Of a DNA stretch of 34,438 nt, positions 31,175 to 34,438 are shown in pieces; within the stretch, counting starts at the first letter, position 1, and each line of letters starts with the position of its first letter. The notes beneath the pieces are model-generated. The model had not been told where the DNA came from. It ran no database searches and worked only from the letters and a program-made list of their open reading frames with translations. Origin of the DNA: Oscillospiraceae bacterium (GTDB taxonomy: Bacteria > Bacillota > Clostridia > Oscillospirales > Oscillospiraceae); assembly GCA_017457285.1 (NCBI GenBank), contig JAFTHT010000048.1, forward strand, positions 1 through 34,438. Direction: 5' to 3'. The translations under genes were made by a program, and so were the position numbers.

Positions 31175-32263
31175 ATGACAAAAATTGATATTTACAGCGG
31201 TTTCCTCGGAGCCGGCAAGACGACCCTCATTAAGAAGATGATTCAGGAGGCCTACTGCGGCCAGCAGCTGGTGCTGATTGAAAATGAGTTCGGTGAAATC
31301 GGCATCGATGGCGGCTTCTTGCGGGATGCCGGCATCAACATCACCGAGATGAACTCCGGCTGCATCTGCTGCTCCCTGGTGGGCGACTTCGGCAAAGCCC
31401 TGGAGGAGGTTATCGAGAAATTCCATCCCGACCGGGTCATTATCGAGCCCTCCGGCGTGGGCAAGCTGTCCGATGTGGTGGCGGCTGTAGAGAAGGTTAC
31501 CACCGAGGATGTGGTGCTGGGCTATACGGTAGCCGTTGCCGATGCCGGCAAGGTCAAGGTGTATATGAAGAACTTTGGCGAATTCTATAACAACCAGATT
31601 GAAACCGCCTCCACCATCATTCTTTCTCGCACCGATGCCATTCCCCAGGCGAAGCTGGATGCCGCCGTGGCGTTGCTGCGGGAGCATAACAGCTCTGCCG
31701 CCTTGGTCACCACTCCTTGGGGGGAACTGACCGGCCAGCAACTGCTGGAGGCCATGGAAGGCAAGACTGATTTGGCCCATGATTTGCAGGAGATGGAGCA
31801 TCACTGCTGCCATGGACACCATCACCACGAGGAAGGCCATTGCTGCCACGGTCACCATGACCATGAGGCGCACCATCACGAGGAAGGCCACTGCTGCCAC
31901 GGTCACCATGACCATGAGGCGCACCATCACCATGAGGAGGGCCACTGCTGCTGCGGCCATGACCATGAGGGGCATCATCACCACCATGCGGACGAGGTGT
32001 TCACCTCCTGGGGCGTGGAAACTGCCAAGAAATTCAGCGTTTCCGACATTGAGGACGGCCTGAAGGAGCTGGATAGCGGCAAGTACGGCATGGTCCTCCG
32101 GGCCAAGGGCATCGTTCCTTGTGCTGAGGGCGGTTGGATTCACTTCGACTTCGTCCCCGGTGAGGCGGATATCCGTATGGGCAGCGCCGCGGTGATTGGC
32201 AAGCTCTGTGTCATCGGCTCCAAGCTGGAGGAATCCGCCATCGCCACCATGTTTGGGGTGTAA
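31175..32263 (+). CDS. CobW/COG0523 GTPase with His/Cys-rich metal-binding insert
   Basis: 362 residues. P-loop GFLGAGKTT (9-17), ENEFGEIGID, the metal-binding motif CICC (Cys63, Cys65 and Cys66), EPSGVG (91-96) and SRTD as a variant G4. Residues 209-271 form an insert with about 32 His and 9 Cys built of HHxxHEEGHCC repeats, and residues 275-360 form the CobW C-terminal domain. COG0523 proteins are metallochaperones for zinc, cobalt or nickel; the target metal cannot be told. ATG 31175 follows AAGGTG. The insert is encoded by imperfect tandem DNA repeats (see 31817-31972). Confidence 0.92.
   Translation: MTKIDIYSGFLGAGKTTLIKKMIQEAYCGQQLVLIENEFGEIGIDGGFLRDAGINITEMNSGCICCSLVGDFGKALEEVIEKFHPDRVIIEPSGVGKLSDVVAAVEKVTTEDVVLGYTVAVADAGKVKVYMKNFGEFYNNQIETASTIILSRTDAIPQAKLDAAVALLREHNSSAALVTTPWGELTGQQLLEAMEGKTDLAHDLQEMEHHCCHGHHHHEEGHCCHGHHDHEAHHHEEGHCCHGHHDHEAHHHHEEGHCCCGHDHEGHHHHHADEVFTSWGVETAKKFSVSDIEDGLKELDSGKYGMVLRAKGIVPCAEGGWIHFDFVPGEADIRMGSAAVIGKLCVIGSKLEESAIATMFGV
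31817..31972 (+). repeat. Tandem repeats encoding the His-rich insert
   Basis: Three imperfect in-frame units: 31817-31870 (54 bp), 31871-31921 (51 bp) and 31922-31972 (51 bp). They share CACCATCAC, GAGGAAGGCCA, CTGCTGCCACGG and CATGACCATGAGGC blocks. Length changes are multiples of 3, so copy-number change would keep the frame. Confidence 0.85.
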
Positions 32264-32266
32264 GAT

Positions 32267-33208
32267 ATGCAGCAGATTCCTGTTTATGTGTTCACCGGAT
32301 TCCTGGATTCCGGCAAAACCAAATTTATTCAGGAAACCCTGGAGGATTCCCGGTTCAATGCCGGCGAGCGGACGCTCCTGCTGGTATTTGAGGAAGGGGA
32401 GGAGGAGTACGATTTCTCCACCTATCCCTATCAAAATGTTTTTCTGGAGGTGCTGGACCAGCAAAGCGTCACCACCAAAGAGCTGCAGTCCCTGTCCAAA
32501 AAGTACAAAGCGGAGCGTGTGGTGGCGGAGCTGAACGGTATGCAGCTGGTTGGCGACCTGTACACCCGCTTCCCGGAGGATTGGGCTGTGGCCCAGGAGG
32601 TTATGTTCGCCGATTCTACCACCTTCATGGCCTATAACGCCAATATGCGGAACTTGGTTATGGATAAGCTGGTGGGGGCGCAAATGGTTGTATTCAACCG
32701 CCTGACCCCCGGCGCCGACACCATGCCCTTCCACAAGCTGGCCCGGGCCGCCAGCCGAAAAATCGACATCCTCTATGACTATACCGACGGCACCACTGCC
32801 TTTGATGATGTGGTGGATCCCTTGCCTTTTGATATCAATGCCCCTGTTATTACGGTCAAGGACGAGGACTATGCCCTGTGGTACCGGGATGTGACCGAGG
32901 AACCCCAGAAGTATGACGGCAAGATCGTTTCCTTCAAGGGCCAGGTGGCCATGCTTCGCCGGGAGAAGAACGGAATGTTTGCCCCAGGCCGGTTCGTCAT
33001 GACCTGCTGTGTGGACGATATCCAATTCTGTGGTATCCCCTGCCGGTATGAAAAGAGCAAAAAGCTGGAATCCCGCTCCTGGGTCCAGGTGACGGCGAAG
33101 ATTACCGCCGAAAAACATCCCTTGTACAAGGGAGAGCTGGGGCCGGTGCTGACGGCCATCAGCGTTGACCCCGCCCCGGCAGCAGAGCCGGACGTGGCGA
33201 CCTTCTAA
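32267..33208 (+). CDS. CobW-like P-loop GTPase with TIGR03943-like C-terminal domain
   Basis: 313 residues. N-terminal P-loop TGFLDSGKT (10-18) and a CobW-like fold, but the CxCC metal motif of classical CobW proteins is absent (LVFEEGEEEYD follows) and G4 is FNRL. Residues about 200-300 read KYDGKIVSFKGQVAML, then GRFVMTCCVDD and SWVQVTAKIT, resembling the TIGR03943 (YcgQ) domain. In other Firmicutes YcgQ is a separate protein encoded next to a permease. It starts 3 bases after the first CobW gene, so the two are coupled. Confidence 0.8.
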   Translation: MQQIPVYVFTGFLDSGKTKFIQETLEDSRFNAGERTLLLVFEEGEEEYDFSTYPYQNVFLEVLDQQSVTTKELQSLSKKYKAERVVAELNGMQLVGDLYTRFPEDWAVAQEVMFADSTTFMAYNANMRNLVMDKLVGAQMVVFNRLTPGADTMPFHKLARAASRKIDILYDYTDGTTAFDDVVDPLPFDINAPVITVKDEDYALWYRDVTEEPQKYDGKIVSFKGQVAMLRREKNGMFAPGRFVMTCCVDDIQFCGIPCRYEKSKKLESRSWVQVTAKITAEKHPLYKGELGPVLTAISVDPAPAAEPDVATF

Positions 33209-33214
33209 TACTAA

Positions 33215-33362
33215 TTTTTGATTAAAATGTTTCATTTTAATCAAAAAGACATCGCCTGATGGCGCTGTCGATTTTGGTATTTTCGTAATAGAAAATATCA
33301 AAATCCCGTCTCATTATGATCTTCAGATAAAAAGCTTCAATTCTACGAATGAAACCTTTTTA
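33215..33362. other. Cluster of four AT-rich hairpins in a non-coding region
   Basis: Hairpin 1: TTTTTGATTAAAATG (33215-33229) with CATTTTAATCAAAAA (33233-33247), perfect 15 bp, 3-base loop. Hairpin 2: GACATCGCC (33248-33256) with GGCGCTGTC (33261-33269), one mismatch. Hairpin 3: GATTTTGGTATTTTC (33270-33284) with GAAAATATCAAAATC (33291-33305), one G-T wobble. Hairpin 4: ATAAAAAG with CTTTTTAT around 33327-33361 and a weaker inner stem. They are adjacent, with no open frame. It may be a structured RNA, a transcription stop or a transposon remnant. Confidence 0.6.
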
Positions 33363-33386
33363 TTGAATATCAGTATAAAATAGTTT

Positions 33387-33416
33387 CAGAGCCTGCTGTG
33401 CGTACAGCAGGCTCTG
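33387..33416 (-). terminator. Terminator after the membrane protein gene
   Basis: A perfect 13-bp stem CAGAGCCTGCTGT (33387-33399) with ACAGCAGGCTCTG (33404-33416), 4-base loop. It is just past the stop of the minus-strand gene, and may also work on the plus strand. Confidence 0.8.
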
Positions 33417-33421
33417 TATCA

Positions 33422-34237
33422 TTATAAAAGATGTGCCACCACATACCACATTGCCAACACAATGACCAGCAGGGGAATATAGGCAGCAAGGGCGGCGGAA
33501 GCGATATACACAGCGGAAATACCGATGTGGTTCATCAGACAGATCAGACCGGACAAGATTGCCGTGGTCAGAATGGCCTTGGACAATTGCTTGCCCACCA
33601 CGGTGGAGAAGAAGAAGGTGTACAGGATACCAAGCAACGGATCGATGAAAGCCAATGCGCCGCCCACCAGCAGCTTCAGCGCGCCGAGCAACAGGGCAGC
33701 CATCAGGATAATCAGCAAAATCATCGGTGCGTACTGCGCGAACCCTGCGGGGACAAGAACGCCCAGCAGCAGATTCACCACATACTGCAAGCAAATTGCC
33801 AATACAACAGACATGAACCGGAAGAAGTACCAACCCAAAACCTTCTTGCCTTTGGGCAGCCAGCTATCCAGGAGGTTCATCAGGAAGGCCAGAATGACCA
33901 TGTCCAGAACCTTTTCGCAAAGGGTGTGGAATTCGGCATTCAGCAGGTTGAAAATATAGAGATAATCTCCCGCAATGGTGACAAAGGGCAGAGGAGAAAG
34001 GATTGCCTCCAGTTTTGCGCCGGTGGAATAGACCACAACATTTACCACATAAATGCACAAAATGGCGATGGAGGCGGAGACGGCGTGGTTCAGCGTGGAT
34101 TTTTTGCCGAAAATGAGCCGTGCGATAAAGGCGAAGGCCAGCATTCCCAGGACCAAAAGCGCAAGAAACTGGACATAGTGGTAGGGGCTGAAGCCAGCGG
34201 GGGTGATGGAACGAATAAAATCGTAGACCTTATCCAT
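33422..34237 (-). CDS. Polytopic membrane protein of unknown function
   Basis: 271 residues with about seven hydrophobic segments (among them FLALLVLGMLAFAFIARLIF, AILCIYVVNVVVY, VLDMVILAFLMNLL, YAPMILLIILMAALLLGALKLL and IPLLVIVLAMWYVVAHLL). Conserved-looking turns are FGKKSTLNHAVSASI and GGALAFIDPLLGILYTFF. It resembles transport or CvpA-like membrane proteins only loosely, and the family was not recognised. AAGGAGG lies about 6 bases before ATG 34237. No promoter is visible between it and rplL, so it may be expressed by read-through of the rplL terminator. Confidence 0.75.
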   Translation of the reverse strand: MDKVYDFIRSITPAGFSPYHYVQFLALLVLGMLAFAFIARLIFGKKSTLNHAVSASIAILCIYVVNVVVYSTGAKLEAILSPLPFVTIAGDYLYIFNLLNAEFHTLCEKVLDMVILAFLMNLLDSWLPKGKKVLGWYFFRFMSVVLAICLQYVVNLLLGVLVPAGFAQYAPMILLIILMAALLLGALKLLVGGALAFIDPLLGILYTFFFSTVVGKQLSKAILTTAILSGLICLMNHIGISAVYIASAALAAYIPLLVIVLAMWYVVAHLL

Positions 34238-34257
34238 GAAAACCTCCTTTAGGGTAG

Positions 34258-34287
34258 AAAACAGCCGCCGAGGTCGGCGGCTGTTTT
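34258..34287 (-). terminator. Terminator after rplL
   Basis: A perfect 13-bp stem AAAACAGCCGCCG (34258-34270) with CGGCGGCTGTTTT (34275-34287), loop AGGT. The T run follows on the minus strand, and the hairpin sits 10-15 bases before the ribosome binding site of the next gene. Confidence 0.88.
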
Positions 34288-34307
34288 ATGTGCTTGAAAA
34301 AACTGAA

Positions 34308-34438
34308 TTACTTCAGCTCGGCCTCGGCACCGGCTTCCTTCAGCTCGGCGACCAGCTTCTCGGCATCTTCCTTGGAGATGGCTTCCTTCAGGGTCTTGGG
34401 GCAGTTGTCGACCAGATCCTTGGCGTCCTTCAGGCCCA
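34308..34438 (-). CDS. rplL: 50S ribosomal protein L7/L12, C-terminal part (partial)
   Basis: The minus-strand frame entering the window end reads [18 protein letters not shown], then [24 protein letters not shown], then TAA (34308-34310). This is the C-terminal domain of L7/L12, the stalk protein that contacts translation factors. One Cys sits in the usually Ala/Ser position before PKTLKE. The N-terminus lies outside the window. The strong terminator at 34258-34287 follows. Confidence 0.92.
   Translation of the reverse strand, partial: GLKDAKDLVDNCPKTLKEAISKEDAEKLVAELKEAGAEAELK

Noticed and set aside
31050..31175. Zur box upstream of the CobW genes
   Set aside because: No inverted repeat resembling a Zur site was found; the region holds only two divergent promoters.
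31817..31972. Repeat units considered as a CRISPR-like array
   Set aside because: The units are in frame, encode HHxxHEEGHCC motifs in a protein, have no unique spacers and no cas genes are present.
31151..33301. Very long minus-strand open frame opposite the two CobW genes
   Set aside because: It arises from the biased codons and His repeats of the plus-strand genes; no start signal or recognisable domain.

Overview
The window looks like a chromosomal segment of a Gram-positive Clostridia bacterium, most likely a gut Oscillospiraceae/Ruminococcaceae relative. Supporting signs are the moderately high GC, strong AGGAGG-type ribosome binding sites, an IspH-ribosomal protein S1 fusion, a dnaG-sigma operon, DUF1858 and DUF2975/XRE genes, an FHA-RodA fusion, and a SPOCS/LysM protein of a sporulation-linked family. 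No rRNA, tRNA, CRISPR array, prophage or complete insertion sequence was seen. No stretch longer than about 300 bases lacks a gene.

Layout. 1-2144: the end of rpmE, its terminator, then hflX and a YigZ-family gene. 2152-2328: a palindromic repeat element, which has a second copy at 12903-13000. 2353-10701: a long same-strand operon, dgt-like, dnaG, two tandem sigma-70 family genes, a phosphoesterase, coaD, cmk and ispH-rpsA, mostly with short overlaps. 10769-12894: a small frameshifted membrane protein gene, a Dabb protein, an ACT-domain protein (UPF0237) and UPF0210. 13003-14575: a divergent XRE regulator and WG-repeat-like lipoprotein with operator-like half sites between them. 14621-18574 (minus strand): yebC, nif3-like, trmK, DUF1858 and an FAD/Rieske oxidoreductase. 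18730-24077: XRE/DUF2975 pair, a small unknown gene, a B12-type radical SAM protein, a DUF3862-like protein, DUF1294, a lipoprotein and a WYL regulator. 24213-29849: endonuclease IV, FHA-RodA, class B PBP, a tiny membrane protein and a SPOCS/LysM protein. 30010-33208: a membrane-anchored unknown protein divergent from two CobW-type GTPases, the first with a His/Cys-rich metal-binding insert and the second with a TIGR03943-like tail. 33215-33362 is a cluster of hairpins. 33422-34438 (minus strand): a polytopic membrane protein just downstream of rplL.

How the genes work together. The 2.3-10.7 kb operon joins DNA priming, transcription initiation, nucleotide and CoA supply, isoprenoid synthesis and translation. 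Its most unusual part is the sigma pair. The first factor lacks region 1.1 and has an altered -10 recognition region. The second keeps a region 1.1/1.2-like N-terminus and the core-binding 2.2 segment but has lost most promoter-reading residues. It may be a core-binding regulator rather than a sigma factor; this is inference and is the best candidate here for an undescribed system. The FHA-RodA/PBP pair is a peptidoglycan synthesis module. The CobW pair is probably metal handling.
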